A stretch of 64,000 bases of DNA, taken from Amorphophallus konjac. Taxonomy: Eukaryota > Streptophyta > Magnoliopsida > Alismatales > Araceae. A program made the translations under genes and the position numbers. The stretch spans positions 289,340,200-289,404,199 of the forward strand of contig CM040125.1 in NCBI GenBank assembly GCA_022559845.1, given 5' to 3'. The notes beneath the pieces are model-generated. The model saw only the letters and a program-made list of their open reading frames with translations. It was not told the DNA's origin and ran no database searches. The number at the start of each line of letters is the position of its first letter. The first letter of the stretch is position 1. Shown in pieces: positions 55,255 through 64,000 of this stretch.

Positions 55255-56415
55255 CTAATCATCAGTATCATCCGGAGTGGATGGACGTGGTTGACGCCTA
55301 ATATATGCCGAAATTTCTTCCATCATGTGGGTTTGGTCGGCCAAAGCGTCAATGACATATCGAGAGTGCTCCTGGTGAGAGAGTTTCAGATCTGATAGTT
55401 CGAGTTGCATAGCTGCCATGGTCTCCCCATACTCGTCTAACCGATCATCAATAGTATCCAACCGATCCATGATTAGCTGAACCTCCTCGGAAGGCATTTC
55501 CTCAACAGGAATATGTGGCTGTTGCACACCGGCCTGTGCATCATCGTCATCCTCCTCCTCAGAACTGATTTCATGTGCAACATTTTTCAATGTCCGGACC
55601 AAGTTACCATCTCGCAGTTCATAGCCCATATTATGACAAATAGAATGAACAGTAAATATATCAGCCTCTCTAATGGTTTGAGAAGATTCTTTTGAGAGGT
55701 TGATGTCCAAGTGTGCAAATATAGCAGAAAGTGTGGCGGCATATGGAAGAGTTCTATTCTTGTGCTTCATGCTGTTACACATATGAGCGAAAAACATAAC
55801 TGGAAAATTAACTGGAATACCACCCAAGAGACAGTAAAATAAGAACATATGGATCTCTGTCACTTTGTCATGGCCTCCTCCTCTTGGGAGCAGGATAGTA
55901 GTGATCATCCTGTGTAATATATGCTGCAAGGGAGGAAAATGATTGGCATTTAACCCAGCAAGAGAATGTTCACCTTTTTCTTCAGATGTCATCATTTGAT
56001 AAACAGTTTATTCAGGAACCACAATATCTCGAAATGTAGAGCCTTCATGAGGGAGATTAAATGCCACTCCTAATAATTCTGTGGAGAGTATAACCCGTTG
56101 GCCATTAACCACAGTAATCGGATGTTCCCCGGACATGGTGAAGTTGCTATAAAATTGATGCACCAAATTCGGATAAATGCGTCGATGTTCAAACATGAAG
56201 AAATCCAAATTTGGCTGACTGCAAAGAACATCCACTAAACTCGGAAGATGGCGGTTAAGATTGACAAATGATACAGCTCGAGGTCGGAGTACCTTTCTGT
56301 CCAAAACCTTGCTCGAAGGCGCAGATTCTCTGCCATATGCGGCCGCCCTACCACGACGTGCCATGGCCGCACTAGACTCCCCTCTGCTGTGAGAAGAATG
56401 CCTCTTCGGGGCCAT
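55255..56415 (-). pseudogene. Sirevirus env-position gene (putative plant transposon protein domain)
   Basis: One frame of about 386 codons from ATG 56415 to 55255 with a single TAA at 56008-56010. It starts MAPKRHSSHSRGESSAAMAR. A domain follows with FFMFEHRRIYPNLVHQFYSN and VVNGQRVILSTELLGVAFNL, continuing after the stop with RTLPYAATLSAIFAHLDINL. This pattern matches the domain called putative plant transposon protein, seen in many plant elements. The C-terminus is an acidic stretch then a coiled coil (MDRLDTIDDRLDEYGETMAA). I saw no signal peptide or membrane anchor, so env refers to position only. The gene sits between pol and the 3' LTR. Confidence 0.7.
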
Positions 56416-56528
56416 CTAAAAACACAAACCGAAAGAACCCACCGATGGGGTATAGATCTGGATGGTTAAACCAAAGAGGAATGTGAGAAGTGTGAATCTA
56501 TGATCCTCCACAGACATCAGAAGCTTAC
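56416..56528 (-). other. Predicted 5'-UTR intron of the env-position gene (113 nt)
   Basis: Minus strand: donor CTTGAG|GTAAGCTTCTG at 56529/56528, and acceptor GGTTTGTGTTTTTAG at 56416 directly before the ATG. The pyrimidine-rich 3' end and length are typical of a plant intron. It has not been tested by RNA. Confidence 0.55.
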
Positions 56529-56693
56529 CTCAAGGGAATGGAGATCAAAGGATGATGCTTTAAGCCATAAAGAGAAGATTTCGCGCGGATGCCACCCGGA
56601 AAACTGTGGCTAGGGCTTGACGTCTTTGATGCCAAGGAATGGTTTTTAGGGCTTGCAAAGGGTGGTGGCTAGGCTAGGAGGGGGGCAAGAGAG

Positions 56694-56701
56694 ATTTTAT
56701 A
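56694..56701 (-). promoter_or_regulatory. Predicted private promoter of the env-position gene
   Basis: Minus strand CTATAAAATCTCTC, a full TATA box, about 165 nt upstream of the predicted splice donor. A GGGTCGACCC array lies 60-200 nt further upstream (56760-56910). The order array-TATA-leader is that of the LTR promoter. Confidence 0.55.
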
Positions 56702-56759
56702 GCCATGGGAGGGTCCAACTTAGGGTTGGAACCAATGTTCGAGTCGGCTTGGGTGCGGG

Positions 56760-56910
56760 TGAGCCGCCCTGCCGGTTTGGGTCGACCCAATGGGTCGACC
56801 CCCGATACTCTTACCCCCGGGCAGAACCGGGTTCGCGAGGGTCGACCCTTAGGGTCGACCCATTTGCTGGGTTTGCGAGGGTCGACCCTATGGGTTGACC
56901 CGTTTTCTGG
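56760..56910. repeat. GGGTCGACCC array upstream of the env-position gene
   Basis: Three pairs: GGGTCGACCCAATGGGTCGA at 56779-56802, GGGTCGACCCTTAGGGTCGA at 56839-56862, and GGGTCGACCCTATGGGTTGA at 56880-56903. Spacing between pairs is about 60 then 41 bp. It is the same palindrome as in the LTR U3. Confidence 0.9.
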
Positions 56911-57345
56911 TTTTCAGCAATATGAAAGAATAACTCGAAGAGAATGTCAAGGAATGTCCGGCTCGAGTCCCCAATTGTAAAAATTTATGAAATCAAGGAA
57001 TTTTGAATAAAATTTGGGGTGTAAGTAATTGGTGTATTGTTAGTCGAAATTTGGGAATATATGAGACGTGTAATGTCCTTTTGATCAGGATTTCTAACTT
57101 TGAACAAATTAGCTCCTTTGGGGGCAGTTTAATATTTCAAGAATGATTTCGGCCATAGAAATTACAAAGAGCATTGTGTGTATACAATATACTTAGAAGA
57201 AATGCTGTAACACACAAAGATGATTTTTCTTTTGTTCTTCACACAATATGATGCAAGTGCATGACAAGGGATATACTATATGCATGGAACTTGATACAAT
57301 TACATGTAATGTAGTGACCTATTTATACATTGATGCACATGGCTA
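56911..57345 (-). other. Spacer between Sirevirus pol and the env-position gene
   Basis: About 430 bp, AT-rich, no gene seen. It contains GAGTCCCCAATTG near 56966 and the end of pol at 57346. Confidence 0.5.
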
Positions 57346-57702
57346 TTATTCAGACTTGTCTATCCTACAAACCCCTAGTTCTCTTCTAAATGATGTGAAT
57401 TTGTCTTCACTAAGAGGTTTGGTGAAAATGTCGGCAATCTGACGATCTGTCTCAATAAAGCTGATATCAATATTACCCTTGCTTCTATGATCTCTAATGA
57501 AATGATGTCTAATTTCAATATGCTTGGTGTGAGAGTGATGAACGGGGTTTTTGGACAGGTTTATGGCTGATGTGTTGTCACAAAGAATTGAGGTGTTTTT
57601 AAAGGATATGCCATAATCAATCATTTGTTGTTGAATCCATAACACCAGGGCAACACAACTACCGACAGCCACATACTCGGCTTCGGCTGTTGATAATGCC
57701 AC
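57346..57702 (-). pseudogene. Sirevirus RNase H C-terminus
   Basis: Copia RNase H end: ALSTAEAEYVAVGSCVALVL, ILCDNTSAINLSKNP, HTKHIEIRHHFIRD and a final QIADIFTKPLSEDKF. It is separated from the upstream RNase H part by one TAA (near 57709) at a position where Gln is normal, followed in frame. Confidence 0.85.
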
Positions 57703-57708
57703 TGAATT

Positions 57709-59210
57709 TTATTTCTTGGAGGCCCATGAGACCACGCATCCCCCAAGAAACTGGCAATACCCGCTGGTGCTTTTCCGATCCATCTTACAGCTCGCGTAAT
57801 CGGCGTCATAATAAGCAACTAGTTCAAAACACGAATTACGTGGAAACCATAATCCTAAGTTAACTGAACCAGCAACATATCTAAAAATCTGTTTTACAGC
57901 CGACATATGTGATTCCTTTGGATTTGACTGAAATCTTGCACATAGGCAAACAACAAACTGAATGTCGGGCCTGCTGGCAGTTAAATACAATAGTGAACCT
58001 ATCATGCTTCTAAAGAGTTTTTGGTCCACTGATTTGCCTGTCTCATCTTGATCAATTTCTATTGAGGTGGACATAGGAGTTGGTTGTGGTTTTGTTGATG
58101 TCAAATTGAACTTTTTCAGCAACTCCATTGCATACTTCTTTTGATGTATGAACAACCCATCTACCGTTTGATTTACCTGTAATCCCAAGAAAAATGTTAG
58201 CTCTCCCATAAGACTCATTTCAAACTCACTTTGCATTAATTTTACAAAGTCTTTGCTGAGAGTATCATTAGTGGAGCCAAAAATAATATCATCAACATAA
58301 ACTTGAAAAATTAAGATTTTCTTACCATTCAATTTTGTAAAGAGGGTTTGATCAACATTACCTTATTTGAATTCATTTTGAATGAGGAAATCACTTAACC
58401 GTTCATACCATGCACGGGGTGCTTGTTTCAGACCGTAAAGTGCCTTGTCCAGCTTATACACATGGTCTGTATGCTTTGTGTCTTCAAACCCCGGTGGTTG
58501 CTCCACATACACGTCCTCTTGGATATAGCCATTCAAAAATGCACTCTTAACATCCATTTGAAATAATTTGATATTGTGACAACATGCAAATGCTAAGAGA
58601 ACCCTCACTGCCTCAAGTCTTGTTACTAGAGCAAAAGACTCATCAAAGTCAACTCCTAACTCTTGGCTATAGCCTTTGGCTACTAGCCTGGCCTTGTTCC
58701 TAGTTACCACTCCTTGATCGTTTGTTTTATTCGGAAAACCCATTTCGTTCCGATCACGGAGTGATTCTTAGGGCATGGAATAAGGAACCACACTTTGTTC
58801 CTTTGGAACTGGTGTAGTTCCTCTTGCATGGCCATGATCCATGACTCATCATTCAAGGCTTCTTCTATGGAGTGAGGTTCAAATTGAGAAAGCAAGGCTA
58901 TGTAATCCTGATTTTCAACTTCTTTGAAAGAGGCTCGTGTCCGTATTCCTTCTTCTACATTGCCCATCACATTGTCCGGCGGATGGTCCTTTGGAAAGGT
59001 CCATTGCATTGGTAGCTGTTGTTCAACTTGAATTTCCTGATTAGCATCATCTTCTTGTGGTTTCTCAGTTTTTCTTTCTTTCTTCCCGATATCTCCAACA
59101 TCCAACTCATCATCCTGCAAGACAGATTTTTCATTAGTTCTATTTTGAGATGATTCATCAATAATGACATGGGGGCTTTCCTCAACTACAAGAGTTCTCA
59201 AGTTGTACAC
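57709..59210 (-). pseudogene. Sirevirus reverse transcriptase and RNase H start
   Basis: RT begins at PHSIEEALNDESWIMAMQEE and IPCPKNHSVIGTKWVFRIK. A frameshift near 58735 and another break near 58340 follow. Motifs are RLVAKGYSQELGVDFDESFA, KLFQMDVKSAFLNGYIQEDV, YGLKQAPRAWYERL and the catalytic VYVDDIIFGSTND. RNase H follows with ELVAYYDADYASCKMDRKST and YCQFLGGCVVSW. The upstream 59000-59210 part is an acidic spacer between integrase and RT. Confidence 0.85.
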
Positions 59211-60476
59211 TCGATATGCTCTTGAGCTAAGTGAGTACCCAAGAAGTATACCTTTGTCACTTTTGGGATTAAATTTTGCCAGGTCTATCTTACCATTGTT
59301 ATGAATGTAACAGGTTGAGCCAAATGGTCTAAGATATGAAATGTTTGGCTTCTTACCTCAGTACAGCTCATAGAGGGTTTTCTTCAACAACGGTCTTACC
59401 ATGGCACGGTTGATTATGCAGCAGGCTGTGTTCATTGCTTCAGCCCAAAAGTACCTCGGCAGATTATTCTCATTTAGCATGGTTCTTGCCATTTCGATCA
59501 GTGTTCTATTCTTCCTTTCAACAATGCCATTTTGTTCGGGGGTTCTTGGTGCGGAGAAGTCATGAGTGTAGCCTTGAGCCCTGTAAAAATTGCTGAACTC
59601 ATGGTTATCAAATTCCCTACTGTGATCACTCCGCACGGTTTTGATACAAAACCCCTTTTCATTTTGAACCACCCTGCAAAATGCTTCAAATTCCGTCAGG
59701 GCATCATTTTTATGAGAATGGAAGTAAACCCAACAGAATCTTGAGTAATCATCCACAATTACAAAACCATATAATTTACCACCCAAGTTGTGTGTTCTGC
59801 TTGGTCCAAAGAGATCAATGTGGATGATTTCAAGGGGTCTCGATGTGGTCACATCATTCTTTCTCTTGAATGATGTCCTTGTTTGTTTCCCCGTGCTACA
59901 TGTCCCACACACTCCATCATCGACGGCCTTCAACTTGGGCAGTCCAATTACCAAATCATTTCTAGATAATTTTAGCAAAACATTGAAACTAGCATACCCA
60001 AGCCGGCGATGCCAGAGCCAAGCATCATCATTGTTCCTTGCAACTAACCATAAATTCTCATGAGACGCATCATTCAAGTCTATCATATAAACATTGTTAT
60101 ACCTGAAACCAATGAACTTTATCTCATGAGTATTTCTATTCAAAACAGTGCAGTGGTTAGAATCAAAAATCACATTACATCCTTTATCACAAAGTTGGCT
60201 TATGCTTAAGAGATTATGATGCAAACCTTTCACAAGTAATACATTTTCAATGGTATGATTTTGATTCTTACCTATCTTACCTTCTCCGATGATTTTACCT
60301 TTGTCCTTACCACCGAATGCTACCGTCCCACCATCCTTTTCATGCAGGTCCACAAACCATTCCTTGTTTCCCGTCATATGCCGAGAGCAACCACTATTCA
60401 AATACCATTTGTTCTTTTGAGCTCTAGAGTAGACCTGCAATTCAACCAAAGTGCTTATAGAGATTTTGGTACCCAA
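59211..60476 (-). pseudogene. Sirevirus protease and integrase
   Basis: Open from 60476 to 59358. The protease active site is WYLNSGCSRHMTG: Asn replaces the catalytic Asp of the Copia DSG motif. The GAG-pre-integrase domain is WHRRLGYASFNVLLKLSR with CGTCSTGKQTR. The integrase core has Asp in IIHIDLFGPSR, Asp in KTVRSDHSREFDN and Glu in EQNGIVERKNRTLIE. A TGA just after YELY (59355-59357) and sequence to 59211 form the degraded integrase C-terminus. The protease change alone predicts loss of self-processing. Confidence 0.85.
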
Positions 60477-61545
60477 GCAAGCTTGTGTCCTTGACGGTTA
60501 GAGGCATGATGCATATATGTTCTATTTCTGAATCTAGCAGGATTTTCTTCATCATATTTCAGAATTCTACAATCATACATGTCATGACCCATTTTTTCAC
60601 AATAGAAACAAGTGATGGCTTTTTCTCTTTTTCTCCTTCTACCAACATTTGAAAAGGAATTATGCATGTGTTTCTTTGGTTTGGAGGATGCTGAACTTAT
60701 GGGGGCCCAATGGGCTGTTTGAACTTTTGATTTTTCAAGGATGGCAAGAGCATCCTTTAGCTCTTTTATTTGAGCCATTTGAGATTGGCTTTATTTTTCA
60801 GCCTTTACTTTGGCTTCATTGCAAGTAATGCTTTCAAGCTTTTCTTGTTTCATATCATTTTTTAATTCTTCATGCATTTTCAGAAATGTGGATTATTCTT
60901 CTCTCATGCATGAAATCTCTTCTTCAAACAGTTCAATTTTGGATGCAAGAATTTCATTTTCATGCTTCATGTTTTTATTTTCTGATTTTAAAGCATGGCA
61001 CTCTTCACATGATTTTTTAGTATGCCAAAAATGATGAATTTTCTTTTTCAAATTTCTGTTTTCATATTTGAATCTTTTACATTTTTCATATAAAGATTCA
61101 TATGCAATTTGCCATTGTTCACAAGTAAGAGTTTCAGTTTCAGAATTTATCTCATTTCCTTCGTCGTCATTGGCCATGAGACATAGATTCTGGACTAGCT
61201 CATCTAGTCCATCTTCATTTCTGGATTCCTCCTGATCTTCATCGCTCCATGTGGCCATCATGGCCTTGGGCTTCCTGAACTTGCCTTTATTCACCTTCTT
61301 GATGAGATCGGGGCACTCACCCCGCATATGACCGGGTTTCTTGCATTCATACCAAATCACTTCTTCTTTCTTGCTACTTTCTCCTCTGTTTGGTCCTTGC
61401 CTTCTTGGTCCCTTCCTGAACTGACCACCAAAGTTTCTGGTTCTTTTGACAAACCTTCTTGCTCATTGTGTGATCATGGCAACCAGTTCCTCATCTTCAG
61501 TGTTGCCAATGGGATCACTGTCACTGCCCTCTGAATCATGTGGAT
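60477..61545 (-). pseudogene. Sirevirus gag C-terminal part
   Basis: Read from about 61545: SEGSDSDPIGNTEDEELVAM, a TGA at about 61462, then FVKRTRNFGGQFRKGPRRQG and a zinc knuckle WYECKKPGHMRGEC, in which the first Cys is Trp. A long coiled coil (60893-61180) follows, with YEKCKRFKYENRNLKKKIHH. After a stop and frame change near 60790 come KELKDALAILEKSKVQTA and a second, intact knuckle CFYCEKMGHDMYDC. Gag N-terminus, primer binding site and 5' LTR are missing, replaced by another LTR at about 61550. Confidence 0.8.
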
Positions 61546-61549
61546 TCAC

Positions 61550-63720
61550 CCTTATGATGTGGCACAGCCCAAAGACCACTAGATATGATAAGGTGACCCT
61601 AGGACTTAGACCCGCAAGCATACAAGCGCTCAATGATTCTCACAACGACGATTTCTGCTCACTCGGTTCACACGTTCACCCGGTGGGTCCGGGAGATGAT
61701 GGTGAGGGTCCGAGGCGGGACCCAATTGTCCTAATGGACTTACAATGCTAAGGCTGACCTCCAATGGGCCAGGGAGTCCCAACTTTGTGGGTGGCTGGCC
61801 CGCAAGGCGGGGTGTGGGGTGGCACTCACTCACGGGCCGCGGTGGGCACGATATTGCTTAAAATGAATTCCGAGCACTCTCTTACCGTCCGACGGGCATT
61901 CAAGGCAATACTACATTTGCAGAAATGAAGCTACAAGGGTGTGATCAGAAGCTCACCTGATCGGTGTGAAGACACCGATCCCGTTCGGAGACGAGGGCGC
62001 GCCGGGAGGCGAGGGTATACACCCGATCGCCGCGGCGATGGAGCTTGACCTGAAAATGTGAAGAGGTACAGCACTACGCCCCTTGCAAGGGGGGGATCTT
62101 GGGGTGGGGGTTAATGTATTACAACCAAAAATTACCTCCACGCAGGGAGGGGCCTTCAGCCGGCCAAGCGGGGAGGGGAACGAGCGAGATAGAGTCGACT
62201 TTCCGAGCTTTGCCGATTCTGCCTAGCTTCTGTAATTCTGGACAGAGGGCCGATGTCGATGCTGCCAATAATTCCACCGAACTTGGAATCTCATGAAACT
62301 TGCGCCAAAAGCTTGCTAACCGGAGAGGGGTGTGGCTTGAATTTTTTGGACGACGTTCTGATCTGGGGGCTGACTGCTCCAGCGACTGGAAGATGGATGC
62401 AGCTCTGGTCTCTGGCCGAGCTCAGTCTGAAACAGCAGGTTGCAGAAGCTGCCACGATCGCTCCTGAGCTCCAAATTTGGCACCGCTAGACTCGTTGGAA
62501 TCGTGGACGAGTCTACTTTGCAGCAAAACAAACGGCGAAGTCTTCTGATGTTGGAGATGAGCTGGGTGTCCAGAGAAGTGGACGTGGTCGGTGCAGACTG
62601 TGAGGAGGCAGACCGGCGTGGGTGTGGTAGAAAATTGGTATCTCTGGTTGTCGGATGCCGAACGGGGTTCCGCCTTCTGTTCCTGGACGCTGACAGGGGG
62701 AGGAAGAACTTTGTAGAAGACCTCGAAGACTGGTTCCTTCAAGGTTTGTCGTGGGAGAGTCTTCTCTGCCGCTCTGGCTCCTGGTCTGAGAGGTTCTGCG
62801 CAGTCGGGGAAGAACAGCCTTCACGGACGGCCACGAACTCGGAATGGAGTGATTCCACCTCGCCTGCGAAGAGCACAGGGAGGCCTTTCCAGAAAGTTAG
62901 GCCACGCCACCAGCAGAACCAGGATGCAGTCGTGGATGTCGCTGCAACAGAGTGCTAAACTGCAGGTCGGCCTGCACACAAAGCTGGAGTGGAGAAGAGA
63001 GGAGGGGGTGAACTTGGCTTGAGGGGAGAGGAGGGGTGCGACCTAGGGAGCAAGGAGGGAAGGGGAGATTCGAATTTGGGCTTTGGAATGAGTTAATTCA
63101 GCCTTGGGAAGGTGGAGATATGCTTAGGGAAGTGAAAGGGGTAGGTGGTGGTTGGAGGGTGGGGTTTTGAGTGGTGGAACTTCCTTGGGACTAGGTGAGG
63201 ATTAAAGAGGGGTTGTGGGAAGTTGTGGGGAGTTAATGGAGGTAGGTGGGGGTTGGAAGTGGTTGAGAGGGGGAGGAGAGAGAGTGAATTTCGAAATTTA
63301 GAGAGAGGAGGAGAGAGAATGGAGAGATAATGAGAGAGAGAGAGATATTGAGAGAGTTTGAAAGGGTTTTCTTCAATATTCATCAAAAGTTGAATACAAG
63401 AGGAGAGATGGGGCCTATATATAGGCAACCATTCTTTACATGACCAAAATACCCTTGACAATAAGATAAAAGACCGAGCATATCCTAGACTCAATCCTAT
63501 GGGCCCATAACTAAAGTAATAAGGCCCAATTAAACATAACAAGGGAAATGGACTAAAACCATATGACTCAATAAAGGAAAATACATAAGATAGGACTCAA
63601 TAAAAAGAAAATACATAAAATGAAACTTGGGAAATGAAGATAACAAGTGTAGATCATGATCAATCCATATCAAGAGTGTGTAGGCGATCAAAGCTAGAGG
63701 GGTGTCGGGAGATGCCCTCA
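61550..63720 (-). mobile_element. 3' LTR of a second chromovirus
   Basis: Minus strand starts TGAGGGCATCTCCCGACACC right after the polypurine-rich GGGGGATTTGA. TATA at 63416-63423. The lower end is uncertain: the sequence stays non-coding and GC-rich to the Sirevirus gag at about 61550, which would make the LTR about 2.1-2.2 kb. Part of 61550-63000 could be another fragment. A GA-rich stretch lies at 63260-63350. Frames here are not supported as genes. Confidence 0.55.
63416..63423 (-). promoter_or_regulatory. TATA box of the second chromovirus LTR
   Basis: Minus strand GCCTATATATAGGCC, about 300 nt into the LTR. Confidence 0.6.
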
Positions 63721-64000
63721 TCAAATCCCCCGGGGTGGGGAGAGCTCGACCCTGTCGAGTATGGGTCTGCCTGGCTGTCGTACTGCTCCATCATGTCGGG
63801 ATCCAAGCATATCAAATCCTCCCTGACTCACCCATGTATCCTCGATCGGGGGACGGCTCTTCCACCTAACCAGATAGCGCTGATACACCCTGTGCCTCGT
63901 AATGATACTCTGCTCATCCAGTATTGCCTCTACCTGCTCTCGTCGGTCTCTCAAGCTAGAAAGTGGAGTCCCTCCGGGAGTGTCTCTCATAAGGGGGGGT
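63721..64000 (-). CDS. Chromovirus integrase C-terminus with chromodomain (cut by window end)
   Basis: Minus-strand frame entering from beyond the window. The chromodomain reads VEAILDEQSIITRHRVYQRY, LVRWKSRPPIEDTWVSQGGF, with the aromatic Tyr and Trp positions of the fold. It ends PPRGI-stop next to the polypurine tract and LTR start. The tail differs from that of the Tekay-type element at 12148-12400, so this is a different chromovirus clade (Reina-, CRM- or Galadriel-like; not resolved). Confidence 0.75.
   Translation of the reverse strand, partial: PPLMRDTPGGTPLSSLRDRREQVEAILDEQSIITRHRVYQRYLVRWKSRPPIEDTWVSQGGFDMLGSRHDGAVRQPGRPILDRVELSPPRGI

Noticed and set aside
55255..56415. A true retroviral envelope glycoprotein
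   Set aside because: No signal peptide, transmembrane segment or glycosylation-rich ectodomain is seen. The domain resembles a plant transposon protein, so env is used for position only.
62422..62958. Overlapping frames of 100-170 codons on both strands
   Set aside because: GC-rich sequence with few stops. No domain is recognised, there is no consistent frame, and it lies in probable LTR DNA.

Overview
The window is plant nuclear DNA made almost entirely of nested LTR retrotransposons. Tat-lineage Ty3/gypsy elements with a second (archaeal-type) RNase H, a Tekay/Del-type chromovirus, a Copia Sirevirus with an env-position ORF, and plant mobile domain (PMD) and DUF7745-like genes all point to a flowering plant; the species cannot be read from the sequence. 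I saw no ordinary host gene, tRNA, rRNA or CRISPR array. Nearly every coding region carries nonsense codons or frameshifts, so this is old, probably methylated, heterochromatin-like DNA.

Layout, left to right. 1-2444 (-): 5' leader, primer binding site and 5' LTR of Tat element A, inserted in the reverse transcriptase of Tat element B. 2445-8616 (-): element B (RT start, linker, protease with G-patch, gag, leader). 8617-15184 (+): Tekay-type chromovirus lacking its 5' end, with a 2.7-kb 3' LTR. 15185-22372 (+): D, a Tat-related element without pol, having a gag-start/proline-rich ORF, a degenerate minisatellite and a 1.8-kb 3' LTR. 22373-24335: AT-rich sequence with a Tat leader block (region H). 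24336-33331 (+): Tat element E (5' LTR, leader, gag, protease, RT, start of RNase H), interrupted at 33331. 33332-53120 (-): giant Tat element C. On the minus strand it reads leader, gag, protease, RT, RNase H, second RNase H and integrase, then an unusually long (about 9.3 kb) 3' region and a 3' LTR. That 3' region carries two genes on the opposite strand (a DUF7745-like pseudogene and an eight-exon PMD pseudogene) and a tandem repeat of about 194 bp. 53121 to about 61545 (-): Sirevirus lying in the leader of C (3' LTR, env-position gene, pol, broken gag). About 61550-64000 (-): 3' LTR and chromodomain of another chromovirus that replaces the 5' end of the Sirevirus.

The most striking theme is that at least four unrelated element families carry arrays of short CpG-rich imperfect palindromes in LTRs, leaders, introns and internal promoters. 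Their left and right arms change together (CGCCC with GGGCG, CGACC with GGTCG). In the Sirevirus one GGGTCGACCC array sits upstream of the LTR TATA box, and a second sits upstream of what looks like a private TATA promoter and 5'-UTR intron for the env-position gene. Other unusual points are a 62-63 nt block shared by five Tat leaders, a copy of the primer binding site inside four LTRs, and an intron-containing gene that can survive retrotransposition because it lies antisense to the element.
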